Source: Owenia fusiformis (taxonomy: Eukaryota; Annelida; Polychaeta; Sabellida; Oweniidae). From it: a stretch of 64,000 nt of DNA. The stretch lies in assembly GCA_903813345.2 (NCBI GenBank), contig CAIIXF020000001.1, forward strand, positions 52,841,885 to 52,905,884. Reading direction: 5' to 3'. The position numbers were made by a program, and so were the translations under genes. Shown here in pieces: positions 1-13,430 of this stretch. Each line of letters begins with the position of its first letter. The stretch's first letter is position 1. Below the pieces are notes generated by a model. That model saw nothing but the letters and a program-made list of their open reading frames with translations, was not told the DNA's origin and did no database searches.

Positions 1-191
1 TCCAAAATATATATGTAAATTAAAGACAACCAATATGCTCCTGTAAATATGTGAAAACAGAGATCAATAATAATTCAACAATTATATAAAACAAGACTCT
101 ATGAATTAATCAAACCTTTGACTAAGAAAAAAAGAAACAAGTAGCAAAATTTCCTATGAATAATCCAAGTATAAGTTCTTATAATTCATAG

Positions 192-3100
192 GGCTATAAA
201 ACAGCAGTTCCGAAATAACAACATAACATTAGCAGATAGTATGGACGCTTACACGTTGACAGATAATGAAATAGAAGAAGCTCTTGAAAGATTCGAACAT
301 CGAGGAAGGAGTAAGTCCAAAATCCGCATCCTTAAAGATATTGTATATATCATATACTGAGATATTTCTTTCGTGTATAAATAACACAATAATTTAGTTA
401 TATCTTAACTGATATGGATTTTGCTGAGGATTTTTATCCAGTGAGAGTATGTTGAATGTTTTAATAATATATATCGACTTTTAAATGGGCCCACCATATG
501 TGGATGCCGCTGTTGTTAAGGTCTAGTTCAAATAAATATAATAAAAAAAGAACCGTGTTTAGATATTGAGATTTGCCTGATCAATTATATTTTACTTAAT
601 CTTTCAGTCATCATAGTTCTTTTGGAGATTGCAGATGTCCGTCGTGTGATGATCCATGCAAACAAATTAGGAATGACAAGTGGACAATATGTATTCATAA
701 GTTCGTTTAATATTGGTAGGTTTTTCGATATATTAAAGGCATTTGATAGAATCTAATTATCTCTAGTCATGTACACAGTAGGCCTACTTAAAATTAGATT
801 TAATTTTTACATATTCCAAACTGTATAGTTTCAACCTTATCGTAGTTATTGTAAGTTGGTGTCGTCAAAGAGCTTTCTAAATTGATATCAATACGAGTCT
901 TAAAAGGGGGCTATTTTATGACATCTCTTTTTTATCTATCAAATAATTTCCTAAATTGATTTAAGTACCTGTGGATGACATCTCTCGACCATGGTCGCTA
1001 AACAACACGTATGATTCCAGTGCTAAGGATGCGTTCCAGTCTCTCATACACGTAAGTCAGATTCTAATTGTATTTATTGAACCAACCGGGCCAATAATTC
1101 ATTGTAAAATTGGTTTTCATACACGAATTACTATAACCACAAACATAAATGCTATCTTGAATTGTTAAAGGTTACCGTTGCCTTCGAGAAAAACGAAGAA
1201 AAGAATACATTCCTTGCTGAAATTCCATCCAAAATGAAGCAGCCTCCTTGGAATTTTAACAGCGTTGGATCTTCAATGACAAAACCTTTAAAGGTATGTT
1301 TTGTGTATTCAGCTCGTCGAATATTGGTAATGACCCTACATTCTACATAATCGTTTAGGTTGATGGTAGCATAGAACTGAACATATAATGAAATCAGTAT
1401 TCATTAAATTATCTGAAATAGTGTTCATTCCACCAGGGATCGTTGTACTCGTTATTTCTACACGACACTGTGTATCTCTACTGCTTGGCGCTGAACCGGA
1501 CATCACAGATGGGTTCTGATATGGTGTCAGGAATTGATATGATTGAAACCGTCAAATTTGATGGTAAGCAGGATAAGTGCACGTCAAAAATTTACTTGTT
1601 TGACGCATCAATATATATTAGTACTGATTACAAAATGATCAATCATTATAACTGTAAGTGTAACATAACGATGTCATCAAATGAACTAAAGATTTTAACA
1701 GAACTGTAGTATTTTCCAGTTCACGTTCCTCATGTTATCATGTTTTTCATCATAGGTATGAGTGGTCTAGTCGAGCTGGATGATAAAGCAGAACGGGAAT
1801 CTGATTATTGGATTTGGCATCTCCCACCTCACAAAGATAAATATGAACACTTTTTGGAAATAAAAGGCTACGACCGTCAGGGAAAGGTCTGTCCCAAACG
1901 TGTATAGTCAAGAATAATTCATATCATTAGTTTAATGAGATTAACAATAATAAAGTAAGATGATTCACATGGGTGTTAGCTGGTTTATTTTCAGTGTGCT
2001 GGTTGAGAATAGTTTGATAATCATTTCAGAGGGTGCGTGTTATCAACACAGAATATTGGCGGACGCCAGATGGCAAAGCTCCAAAAGATACACCAGAATG
2101 TGGCTTCTTCACAGAGGCATGTCTACAGAGTGGATTAACAGGTGACAAATAATCCAGCCTAGATTAGTGGGTAGGCCAGATAGAAAGATATTGAAATTAG
2201 TATTGGAAAGCTCGTTGTTTCTCTTCAAATGAAAATTGTGTAATGAAAAGTGTAAAACGTGATTCTCGTTTTAATAGTAACTTACCATAAGTACAGTAGT
2301 TCATTGCTTATATTTCAGAACAAGAAGTCGGTATAATCGTTGGCATAACATGTTTATTTGTTGTACTTGGGATATTGTCATTTGCGATATACTTTTACAG
2401 GTAAGCTCTTAGAGGGATGTATATATCCTTATAATTAATTAAATGAATATTAAATCTATCCGACTTGCAGTTTTTATCTATTCTGGAAGTTACAGTCCCT
2501 CCATACATGTAAGTTTGGCAACCGAAACACCTTTTGAATATCATGTGAAACCCTAGTTGATTTGGATTTGTTAGTCGTCAAATATATAGAGGTTATTTAA
2601 TGGGAGGTTTTTGATACAGGGTATATCTGAGGAAAATACAATATATCTCTCCGAGGGACCGTATACTAGATATATATATCACCCGCTCACCTCAGATATC
2701 AATTATATACCTGCATGTCATTTACCTATAACACTACTAAGTAGTTTTTCCAGTTGCCAAACTTTTGGAGACGAGTTAACTCCAGATGCACCTACAGTAC
2801 ATCCTTTTCTCTCAATATGCGTTTCATCTTTGGGGCCATCTTTAATACAAGGGTTGCGTCCACGATTTCGATTAGTGAAATGTGAAATTAGTGTTTTTGG
2901 CGTGTTTTCTATTACAATTCTTATTTTTTAGACGACATCGTCTAGAAGCAAAAATTGATGGACTGTTATGGCGGGTGGACTATGGTGAAATAGTATTCTC
3001 CAAGGTCCCAAACAAGACAAAAACTATTCTAGGTGCAAGTAAAAGCGTGCAGAGTAGTACGAAATCGTGCACGGTGAGTAATAGCTACATGTTTATTAAA

Positions 3101-6100
3101 TTCTTTGCATTGGGGACGGTGGAAATCACTTGGGGCGCAGTGACACTTTGACACAACAACTGGCATGAGATCCCATTGTACTCTGACCATTACATCATTG
3201 GCCCTTTTGTGTATATTGAATTAGATGGGTTTATCAAATTTCCAGCAACTTTTGAAGCTTAACAGTTAAATAGTCTTGCTTCAAGACCCTGGACCATCAA
3301 GTGAAACAACTGGTCGTTAGAGGAGTTAGTCCAGGGTCTTGAAGCAAGACTACATCTATTCATGAATCATGATCTGTGATGTGTAATATTTTATCTTCTA
3401 GACGAGTACAACCCTATCTAGTAAGGATGATGATGGTGTGAGACAGACTGATAAGATTGAGAAAAGGGTAGGAATGGTCAGGGGCAACCTAGCGTACGTT
3501 AAAAATGTTGGATACATCGGGAATTTAAACAACAAAGATCACAAGGAACTTAAATACGTAAGGCCATCTCTGACAGGATCATGTAAAAAATTATATAGCT
3601 TTATTTATTCTAAATATATTTTGAAAATTTGGTGAATATACTTTTTTGAAAATATAATAGATACCTATCTTGTTTGAATTTGTTACTTTACCTTCATTAA
3701 ATATTTATATAGGCTATTGGTAAAATTGATGCATGGTTCTTGGTATTTGTAAAATAGTATTTAACCATTTCATGCGGTCTTCGAAGATTAGTTTAGGGTC
3801 TCAATTTTTATAAATGAAATTTATTTGACTCCCCTCCATCTCTCTTCCTGTAGGGCTACTTTATATATTTTGTCCACCAGTGATACCAATAGTGTATTCT
3901 GATCAGATATAAAGCTTCGATGAAATAAAACATATTCTAAATACAACTTAACCAAAAAGCATTTCTTCACTTGTACCAACACTGACCTCGGAATTAAAAA
4001 AAAATTATCATTTGAAAACAAAATCCATGCATCATATTTCAATAATTGTAGATGAAACTAATGAACCACCACAACGTCAACGCGTTTATTGGGATTTGTC
4101 TTTCACCTGGAAGCATATGCGTTCTGACTGCATTCTGTGCAAAACGGAGTTTGCAGGTATGTGACCTAATCTAAATAGTGATATCATGATACCATCTTAC
4201 CTGAATCGCCAACAATGAGATAAACCAGACTTAAAAGGAAACATCGTCGACCGATGCAGCCATTCTGATACTGATACTCATAGCATCTTTCTGTTTCACC
4301 TGAAACATCTCAGGGCTGAGAAGAAATGAGATGTCATGGTTTATCATGATGGATGCAGCTGAGATTAACTACATGTAGTTCACTAGTTTTTGGATCCTCT
4401 TCGTAATATTAGAGAACACAAGAGCTAATACATGATATTATTTGCATCCTTTTTGTGTGAATGTATAAATATATGATCAAGGATAATGTTTTTGTAGGAT
4501 GTTTTAGCAAACGATGACATAAAGTTGGACTGGCTTTTCAAAAGCTCCCTCATATCTGATGTAGTCAGCGTAAGTCGTCATTTACACAACCCAATTCTAA
4601 AACAATGTAAAGTGCATTGAAACTTTCTTGCCTTTATACGCCCATCTAATGTGCACTAATGGGTGTATCAATTAACGTGCATTCAACGTGCATTATAATG
4701 GGGTTTGACATCCATTGGGTAGAACCTCATGAGACTTGATATGACCACTTTTGGCCCATTGCTTTATGGGGAATCTATCCGACCTCGAAGTCACATTTTC
4801 AAATATCTACTATTGGAAACAATTTAATGGCGTCCGACTGAATTCATATCATCTCTCTCCCAGGGTATGGAATATATTCACTCATCCCCACTTTTGTCCC
4901 ATGGCAACCTCAAAAGCAGCAACTGTGTAATTGACGGGAGATGGGTCTTGAAGATCACCGACTATGGTCTTCATCGTTTCAAACTGAACCAAGAATATTA
5001 CGACCCTGATAATGATGGTGATGGGGAATACGCTGTTTATTATGGTGAGGATTTTGGGATGAATTGTGATGTTTTGAAAGTTTTGTGCATGATTATCTAA
5101 TAGAGTGAGAAATTAATGTTTTGAACGTAGCTTTTACATGACATGTATTGTTAGTTCAGCAATTTTTTTTAGCCTTTTTGTATTATCGATACTTGTTGCC
5201 CAAGTCAATCTCTTTTACTTATCTTGATTTCAATTGTAATAATTTAAGATCAGATAAGTAAAAAATACCGACTTTGGCAAGGCTATATCGATACCTACCC
5301 AAGGAAATATCAAAAGAAAATCAAAATTGAAAAGGTCTCATGTAAAATATTGCAATTAATTGATGTAGTAGAGAAATTGCTAGTGCCGAGATTAAATTCA
5401 ATCAATCTGAACAGTGTTTTAACAGTAGATATTCGTTTTGGCATCTTGCCTAGTAGATCTTATAGACATATGATTCCAGCAAAACTTTGGACCTCCCCCG
5501 AGATAATGAGAATGGCCTTACCACCTGCCCATGGAACAAAGAAAGGAGATGTGTACAGTTTTGCCATTATAGTGCAAGAAATCATATACAGAAGCGGACC
5601 ATATCATAGCATAGAAATATCGCCTAAAGGTACAAATGCATTATTCAACACATTAGCCTATACACCAGGATACGTCACATTAAAGTTCCATATGCCTGAA
5701 GAGGAGGGAAAGCCCCAGAGCTTAGAGATAACAGACGTCTTTTGCTTACGACCTTCGTTTCAAAAAAAATGGGCCTTATATTTTAAAATTTGGGACCCAA
5801 AAATTGTTTTCTATGGATTTGTCTGGATATGCCCAGCTTTTGCCAAGGGGGTTCGTTTTTGGTCAAAATCAGTTGAAAAGTGCTGAAAATATTGAAAAAC
5901 TGCATGCTTTTGAAAGAATTCGTGGCCAGGGGGGTGCCCGAACCCCCAACCCCCACTCCCTCTGGCTGCGGGCCTGCGGTCCCCCTTTTTAAAGGCCCCT
6001 ACTGGCCCTGATTGTGTATAAGATAATAAGGGAAAGAGGTCACCATATAAATCAATGGAGAGAAGGACCATAAATTAATAGGACCTCCTACCCTTTTACA

Positions 6101-8737
6101 CCGGTATATTTCATTTAATACATAGGCCTAGCATTTAAAGGTGCAACCAATAATTGTAGATATTGTTGAAAGGGTCACCATGGGGGAAAACCCTCCATTT
6201 AGACCTGAAGTGAGAGAGGATAGTGATGCTAAACCCGATATCATTGATTTAATGAGAGACTGTTGGCATGAAAACCAAATCTACAGACCAACCTTTAAAG
6301 AAGTAAAAAAGAGGCTTAACATACAAAACAGCGGAAGGTAATATAAGCCATTATATATCATTTTTTCATACATATTATTTTGTGGTTCGAGTCCTTAAAG
6401 ATGTTTAACGGTGTCTCTGTTTTATCACTTATTATAATTTTTAGATAAATATAAGATCACGATCGCATGCTATATCGATGTCAGTTGCAATTAAATTTAT
6501 TATTTAGGAGGTTTAACCTTATGGATAAGATGATGGCCAAATTGGAGACGTATACCAACAATCTAGAAGATCTTATTGAGGCCAGAACAGATGCTTTGAT
6601 TGAAGAGAAGAGGAAGACAGACATTTTATTGTATCGAATGCTACCTGGGTAATTCGATTTAACCTCTCTTGTTGATCATGTACAATTACTATTATAGACA
6701 TTTAATGAACATTACATAATAAGGGTTTAAGTAACAATATTTTTTAAAATATTAAATGACAACGCGGTATCCCATTGAGTCTCATCGTAAAATTGATCCC
6801 ATTAATATTCGATAGTCTCAGCCCGCGGACATGAATACATGTACGTATCTTGGATTACTAAACTATGAAGTTTTCATAACGTCTGAAATTCAAACTAGTA
6901 AGCGACTGGTATGATGAATACTCACACTTTACTACTTTGCAATTTTTCAACCTTACAGACCAATTGCAGAAAGTTTAAAGATGGGCAAAGTTATTGAACC
7001 GGAGGTATACAGCTTAGTAACAGCATTCTTTTCCGACATTGTATCCTTTACCAAACTGACCAAGGCTAGTTCTCCGATGGAAATTGTGACCATTCTAAAC
7101 GACTTGTACATTCTGCTTGATAGCATTATTGCAAAATATGATGTCTACAAGGTAAGAAAATGAGAAAGGCAGCCGAACCATTTATTTCAATAAAAATAAC
7201 CCTCTGAGCAAAATGGTCATATCTATCATATCCCATTCATCACAAATGACAACATGCATGTGTATTCTAGTTGGTGTATTAGCCGGATCGATTTGAATAA
7301 GTAATTATCTTATAGGAATACAAAATGGATGGGAACATCTTACCAAATAGTTCAACTTGCCCCAGGCTCCCCTGCGTGTCTTGAGAAAATATAACATCTC
7401 AACAAAAATAACAAATTACCCGATGTTATTAGCCGACTCCCTGCAATTACTCCTCAAGTCATTCGTTGAAGGACACGCATTGGTATTGAGGTATAAATCA
7501 AAAGGTCATTTCCAGGTTGAGACAATTGGTGACTCTTATATGGTAGTGAGTGGACTGCCTGTGAGAAACGGTATAAAGCATGTTGCCAACATTGCAGACA
7601 TGTCCCTGGACATGCTGAACAGTATCAGGGACTTCAGGATCAGACATTTACCGAGGAGAAAGCTTCAGATGCGGATTGGGATACACAGTGGGTCTTGCGC
7701 AGCAGGTAGCAGATTGATGTCATTTTTTCATTCAACTTAATTACAATTTTTTAATTCTTCTACACTCTTAGAATGTCAGACGAGGTATTTACATGCAAAA
7801 TGTCACCACCTGCCATTTATCACAGAAGCCGAACGCCAACCGCCGAACACCGTTCACAAAGAGTTGGAGACTATAACAATGTGACCACGTCTGGTGGTGA
7901 TATCATAATCATTTGATCTCGGGTGATCAACCAGCTACCGAATCAGACTTGCAGTTCAAGAATGTTTCACATTTGTAATTAGCTAGCGTTTATTTCGTAT
8001 AAAGGTGTGGTGGGCACTGCTATGCCGAGGTACTGTCTGTTCGGGGACACAATCAACTTGGCATCCAGAATGGAGTCTACTGCCGAACCAATGCGGATAC
8101 AGATGAGCGAAGAGGCCAACAACATGTTATCAAAATTCGATGGTTATCTTGTCAGAAAACGGGGAGAAGTAGAAATAAAGGTGAAGATGATTTTCTTTTT
8201 TCATTTCATTTTTTGAATATTTATTTCATTTTCATTCTGGTAAAGAGGATCTTTAGTAAGTTTATTTAATCGTGAACAGGATCCCATGGAATAACTAGGT
8301 TTCAATGCATTCTGAGTCTATTTGCTTACCGGGATAATTTGCAGCCTGGCCAGTCTGGCCTGACACTCTGAACGAACATCTATCCCAAAGGGGTAGAGGT
8401 CCATGCACAGTCAAAATAAAACCGCAAAAAAGCAAAATGACCGCTTTTGAGAAAAACATGTCCAAAAACTAGTGTGCTTTTACATCTGTAAAAATTCAAG
8501 ATAAACGGCTGAACGGTTTTTTTTATATCTTGATGAAACTTTTTGAGCCTCCCACCCGCATGCCCATCACCACACGATGACGAAAATTTAGCACTTTCAA
8601 AGCGATGATAAAGCTCATCATCTAAACTCATGTTTTCTTGTTACTTTCAGGGGCGTGGCATGTTAACAACATTTTGGTTGGAAGGAAAGTCTGGACACGT
8701 ATTTGTCAGCCCAGTCAAAGAACATGACATAAACTGA
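192..8737 (+). CDS. Receptor guanylate cyclase, natriuretic-peptide-receptor type (5' partial, 20 exons)
   Basis: Membrane receptor that converts GTP to cGMP. Exons by splice signal and phase: 192-310, 608-715, 966-1051, 1171-1293, 1437-1563, 1756-1886, 2030-2141, 2319-2400, 2932-3073, 3402-3557, 4052-4156, 4498-4569, 4864-5044, 5480-5629, 6160-6337, 6508-6648, 6959-7151, 7516-7705, 8005-8180, 8651-8737. All phases join into one 885-residue frame. Residues 1-268 are the ANF-receptor-type ligand domain ([13 protein letters not shown]). About 270-294 is the membrane span (exon 2319-2400). About 325-620 is the kinase-homology domain, a pseudokinase: HGNLKSSNC lacks the catalytic Asp and DYG replaces DFG. 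About 627-668 is the dimerisation helix ([14 protein letters not shown]). About 680-868 is the cyclase domain. Metal-binding Asp lie in FFSDIVSFT and TIGDSY. The Glu of ETIGD and the Cys of YCLFGD mark guanine rather than adenine specificity. The signal peptide and first ~150-200 residues are off the window. Subtype cannot be fixed. Confidence 0.95.
3271..3352. repeat. Perfect 24-bp foldback hairpin in a cyclase intron
   Basis: Positions 3271-3294 and 3329-3352 are exact reverse complements (arm begins TAGTCTTGCTTCAAGACC), separated by 34 bases. It lies in the intron between exons 2932-3073 and 3402-3557. Perfect arms suggest a recent foldback or MITE insertion. No clear target duplication is visible. 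Confidence 0.8.
5740..5995. repeat. Probable dispersed-repeat insertion with G/C homopolymer block
   Basis: Intron sequence between cyclase exons 5480-5629 and 6160-6337. A C-run block near 5935-5990 and the phrase CCAAGGGGGTTCG resemble the insertion at 56477-56655. Open frames here do not join the cyclase in phase. Boundaries are approximate. Confidence 0.35.
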
Positions 8738-9149
8738 TAAAACGTTCTACTCAATAATTTAACTGAATAAGCATTTCATCATTTTGGCGGACATAAATGT
8801 ATCATTTACGTATTCTCATATAACGTATTGATTTAGCTGGGACTGAGGTTAAATTATCAAAAAAAACATGGAGATGACTGACAAATAGCAACAAACATGT
8901 ATAATTTATCAGTGTCTCTGAGTTGACTTCAATTAATCAATTAATGTGAGCTCAATAAAACACATAAATATAGTATTGATTAGTTTCTAATTATCTATCA
9001 TTTATGTTTCTTGCACATACTTTGTTATATTATGGGAGTTTAACACATGTCAAAAATCATTAATGATAAGGAAGCCTGTAATTTAAAACTTTTACATGAA
9101 GTAATAATGCACACCTAACTTGTAGTTAATTACACAAAGGTTTATATTT
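8738..9149 (+). other. 3' UTR and start of intergenic region
   Basis: AT-rich sequence after the cyclase stop. Apart from the AATAAA at 8954 I see no feature. Confidence 0.6.
8954..8959 (+). terminator. AATAAA polyadenylation signal of the guanylate cyclase
   Basis: Canonical AATAAA about 217 bases after the cyclase stop codon in AT-rich sequence. It is the first full consensus hexamer downstream. No transcript evidence is available. Confidence 0.5.
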
Positions 9150-9285
9150 TTGTTCAAGTGTATGTATTTTTCTTTAAAAGTATGTTTTTTTCTTCAAATG
9201 TATGTATTTTTCTTCAAAAGTATGTATTTTTGTTCAAATGTATGTATTTTAGTTCAAATGTATGTATTTTTGTTCAAATGTAAGT
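9150..9285. repeat. ~20-bp tandem repeat (TATGTATTTTTCTTCAAA type)
   Basis: About seven imperfect copies of a T-rich unit alternating TATGTATTTT and TTCAAA. The short open frame across it is a by-product of the repeat. Confidence 0.85.
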
Positions 9286-9505
9286 ACTGTAATATAATAA
9301 CAAATGAAAATATGAATGAATACGGTGCTTTAATGTAGACATGTACCATGCTACAAGCCCTTGTGAGCCCCCCCCCCCCCCCCCCGTCGCCACTGTAACT
9401 GTGTGAGAAGATGTTTAGTGAGTAGAGTGAAGTATCATAAAAGTAAGAAAAACGATATAACAATGAGATCTGGCCAATTCCCATCACAACTATCATTATA
9501 CATCA

Positions 9506-9997
9506 CACCGGAATAGCCTGACAACAATCAAATGGAGGACATAACCGTTGCTTCAATCAGATTTTCATGAACTGTATGTTTAATAGAGCATCTAGACTAA
9601 ATTTCTTTGGAACAACAATCAATCATAGTGTTTTTATACTCATTGTACAGTTAATAATGTTCTACCGTCGAAACAGTCTTAATTTACCGATCAAAATGAG
9701 ATACGGGACAACGGACACTGTTTTACCATATGCCGTTGTCTTTATAAATTATTTCAAATTCAGATTCCGTTGTCATTTACGATATCGAAGACGCTATATT
9801 ATAGCGATTCACGACCCAATTCGATCGAAATTGGGATTTCATATGATACATCATCACAAGAGCTTAATACATGCACAGAATTAGCGACGATAAAATCCCA
9901 TGAAATGAAATCCAGGTGATTAAAGAGTTTGAAGCGACGGTTATGTCCGCCATTTGTGACAACGATATGACTTTACCGATGTCAGGTTATTCCGGTG
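9506..9997. mobile_element. Non-autonomous DNA transposon (MITE) with inverted ends
   Basis: Left end CACCGGAATAGCCTGAC (9506 on) and right end GTCAGGTTATTCCGGTG (to 9997) are inverted repeats with one mismatch. A second inverted block lies inside (GGACATAACCGTTGCTTCAA near 9537 against its complement near 9930). The interior has only a 105-codon frame resembling no transposase. Superfamily not determinable. Confidence 0.7.
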
Positions 9998-11325
9998 AAT
10001 ACATGTAGTAACATAGATACTTCACTCACACGACTTTTTTACAAAATGTTGATGATGAGGCATATGTAAATGTTATTGACAAAGTCATGATTTTTAAGTT
10101 TAAGCTCAACATTGATTTTTCAACCATGCCATTTTTACAAGCCATTTTTAATATTTTTAATATTTATTTGATTTTTTGTTCTTACTGATATGCATAAATG
10201 ATAACAAAAGGATGAATTTGGACTTATTTTGGTAATATGGAAATTGGAATAACATTTCAAACAAGAGTTAGAATGACTTTTTCTGAAAATAATTTTATTC
10301 CTCCTTTATTATCCTATTTTTGACAGGCCGACAGACATGTTGAAATATAACAAAAGCTCATAAGAAAACAATTACTGGACAATGATGAACCTGTAAATCG
10401 TTAACGTACATTTGCTACGTTTTTACTGTTTAACGTTAAAAATCTTAGTTTATAAATCTGATAAAATTTTTATCAAAAGCACAAAATGATCCATAAATGG
10501 ATTTTCAAATCGTTTATTCTAACATTTCTATTCCAATGTACAACAATACAGTTACAACAAATGTTCAGTTCAACTACTTAAAGTGGCAACAAGGGATAGA
10601 GCGTGTAAACTGTTAGTAGCAACCTTTTCAATAAACATGCCAATGTATCCCTTAAAGATCCCTTTAATAGCTATCAGAACTCTTAAGACATTTAGAAAGT
10701 ACGTATGACAAGTAATGCTTTGAGCAAAAAATGAGTCCAAAATCTTTTCAAAAAGCTGACATCAGCTAGGCCCTATCCTTTGTTGACGCTTTAAGAAAGT
10801 ATACACATGAGTTCTGTTTTACAGAACAACTTTGCATAGGAATGATATTCTGTCAGTCTAGTTGTTAATTCGCTGAATTTGTGTATTAAAGTTTGAGCAA
10901 GTTAAAAAGTTATTACTTTGTGCTGAGCATTGAGTAATATTTACAATATAAGCTCCCAATAACCAATCTCATCATTAATATAAATCATATCCAGAAAGCA
11001 GGATGGATATTTTCTGTATCTACTCGTAATCTGTCCCACTATATATAGGGTCAGGGACATACAGAAATATCCATCTCCCCATTATTTTTAGCAAAATTAA
11101 AATACATTTGTATTCCCTATGCATTCAAAAATGCCAGATGACAAGTCTTATGCATATGGAGCACAACTATTTAGATACAGAGTTTATACCTCTTACATAC
11201 ATGTTTTCCTTTGGATAAACCCTGTATCAAAATCCTCCCAAAATTATTAATTATTAATCATAAATTCATGTTCCACTAAAATTGCCTTCGTCTTACTCTA
11301 ATGCAATTCACATATTGCCTTTATA
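9998..11325. other. Intergenic; one small imperfect hairpin
   Basis: No gene seen on either strand. 11002-11017 and 11061-11075 form an inverted repeat (GATGGATATTT(T)CTGT) around an AT-rich centre, probably a short MITE. Confidence 0.5.
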
Positions 11326-11916
11326 GTATGGGAGCTAAGGTAATTCCGTGTCCTTTTTAGAGGCGAGCTAAGCGACATATATTTTTATGAACTATATGTG
11401 ATACTTACCAAGAAAAATGATGTTGGCAATTCTGAATCCGCGACGGCGTTGCTATGGTAACCAAGTCAATAAGCCACACCCACTTTTAGGGGCTCTTTTC
11501 AGTGTTTGGCCCTTATCTCCTTCATTATTGCTCAGATTTCGATGAAATTCACACCAAATGGAAGGTAATAGATAACACACTAAAAATATATTAAGTTGGC
11601 AATTCTGAATCCGCAGCAGCGTTACTATGGTAACAAAGTAAATATGCCACACCCACTTTTAGGGGCTCTTTTCGGTGTTTGGCCCTTATCTTCGTCATTG
11701 TTACTCAGATTTCGATGAAATTTGCACCAAATGAAAGGTAATAGATGAAGCAATCAAACAGTTCATAAAATATGCAAATAGGTTATTTGCATCTTAATTA
11801 TGACGTCATTACTGTTTGTTTTTGTGTATTTTATTTTAATCATGATGTATAAATCTGCGAAATTATTATTATTAATGCTTTTAACTAGTTAATTTCTTTT
11901 AGTTGAGTTTATTTAA

Positions 11917-12075
11917 GGAATAAATAATGATAGGCCATTCAATATGGTGAAATTCAGCACGAGTTGGACAGAATGTTGTACAAAGCACGAACCGAAGGTG
12001 AGTGCATTTGTACTAACATTCTGTCCAACGAGTGCTGAATTTCACCATATTGAATGGCCTATCATTATTTATTCC
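11917..12075. mobile_element. Foldback MITE with ~61-bp near-perfect arms
   Basis: 11917-11977 is the reverse complement of 12015-12075, differing only in a short internal patch (GAG against TCG). The central 37 bases are unique. The corresponding place in the right arm lacks it: TTTTAGTTGAGTTTA runs on directly. This marks it, with flanking sequence to about 12340, as a later insertion. The downstream motif GAATAGAGCA(T/C)GGTC occurs twice (near 12233 and 12317). Confidence 0.75.
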
Positions 12076-12619
12076 GATTCAAACATAAAAATTAGTAAAA
12101 GCCGTGTCTGTGGAACGGGCATGAAGGAAGAATACGCATGCTGTCAAGATTCTGAAGAACAGCTATCCCCGGACAGAGCCCCAGATGTGCAGCTGAGATG
12201 TGACGTCACTCAAAACAATGCAAATTGCAGATTGAATAGAGCATGGTCGTGCATCTATGGAGAATTAGAGAACGTTCTATATTGACTATGCTGCATTCTG
12301 ATTGGTTGAGAAATTCGAATAGAGCACGGTCATGTTTGAATAGTTTATTACATTCATTCATGTATGGTCATAAACATTGAATAAATGTAGCTCTCAGTGG
12401 GGGGGGGGGATTTTGTTTAATTTTACAAAAATTGATACAACTTCCTTCAAAACTGAGCTAGAAGCTTCGAGTCAAATGCATTTTAAAACTCTTCTATCTA
12501 ATGGTTCTATTTTTATTGGTTACAGATTGGTTACATGGGGTGCACTCATTACACCCCCTGGCTATGCCTATGTTAGCTATGGTAACCAGGTGAATATGCC
12601 ATCCCCATGACCACGGGGG

Positions 12620-13290
12620 TCCACTGGAATATGTTTAGGGTTTGGGGGCCACCGGGATGCTTTTAGGGGTCACAGGGGGCCACCAGGCTGCTTTTGATGG
12701 CCATGAAGAGCCATTTGCATGCTTCTGGCGGCCTCAGGGGGCCACTAGGATGGTTTTGGGGGCTACTGGAGGCTAATAGGATGCTTTCAAGGGCCACCTA
12801 GATGCTTTTAGGGGGCATAATGGGGCCCTTGAATGCGTTTTTGGGCCGCTGGAGTGCTTTTAGAGGCCACCTGGGGCCACTGAGATGCTTTTTGGGGTCA
12901 CAGGGGGCCAAAATGATGCTTTCGGGGGCCACCAGGATACTTTTAGGGGGCATAATGGGGCAACTTGGATGCTTTTTTGGCCACTGGGTGTCACAAGTAT
13001 GCTTTTTGGGGGCCACTGGGGCGGCAAATGGGAAGCTTTTTGGGGGCCACTAGAATGATTTTAGGGCCCATTGAAGTGCTTTTAGAGGCCACCTTGGGCC
13101 ACTGAGATGCTTTTTGGGACCACAGGGGGCCAATGGGATGCTTTCAGGGGCCACTAGGATGCTTTTAGGGGGCCACTGGGGGTCACTTTTTGGGGGTCAC
13201 TGGGGTGCAACTGGGAAGCTTTTGGGGCCTCTAGAATGAGTTTGGGGCCATTGGAGTGCTTTTAGAGGCCACTTTGGGCCACTGAGATGC
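12620..13290 (+). repeat. G-rich minisatellite, ~30-bp unit (GGGGGCCACTGGGATGCTTTT)
   Basis: More than 15 degenerate copies of a unit with GGCCACTGGGATGCTTTT at its core. Long open frames on both strands are by-products of the repeat. Related units lie at 21740-22095 in the SAME orientation, although the surrounding arms are inverted. Confidence 0.85.
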
Positions 13291-13430
13291 GTTTAATCTA
13301 GAAGAAAGCCAAGGGGGGTTGTTTTGGAGTATATACAATGTTTTAATGCATAATATGTTGGTCTGATGTGTTCTGATGAAGATTTGACAAATATGCAGTA
13401 ATGTTACCTTGAGCATTTTTTCTGCAAGGT

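Larger units (their letters stand above)
11326..13430 (+). repeat. Left inverted arm
   Basis: Holds two ~170-bp direct copies (starting near 11425 and 11597, each with GGCAATTCTGAATCCGC and a GGGGCTCTTTTC(A/G)GTGTTTGGCCC block), a TGACGTCA-containing stretch near 11800, an inserted foldback element (11917-12075), a G-run at ~12397-12410 and a GC-rich minisatellite (12620-13290). Confidence 0.7.

Noticed and set aside
5350-5886. 178-codon frame as one exon of the cyclase
   Set aside because: Only 5480-5629 has splice sites and phase matching the kinase-homology domain; the rest is intron that happens to be open.
6141-6159. Acceptor at 6140 for the next cyclase exon
   Set aside because: It shifts the frame and hits stops; the acceptor TAATTGTAG at 6159 restores the conserved DIVERV phase.
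12798-13053. Open frames of 72-83 codons on both strands
   Set aside because: By-products of the 30-bp minisatellite; the protein is a simple repeat in every frame.
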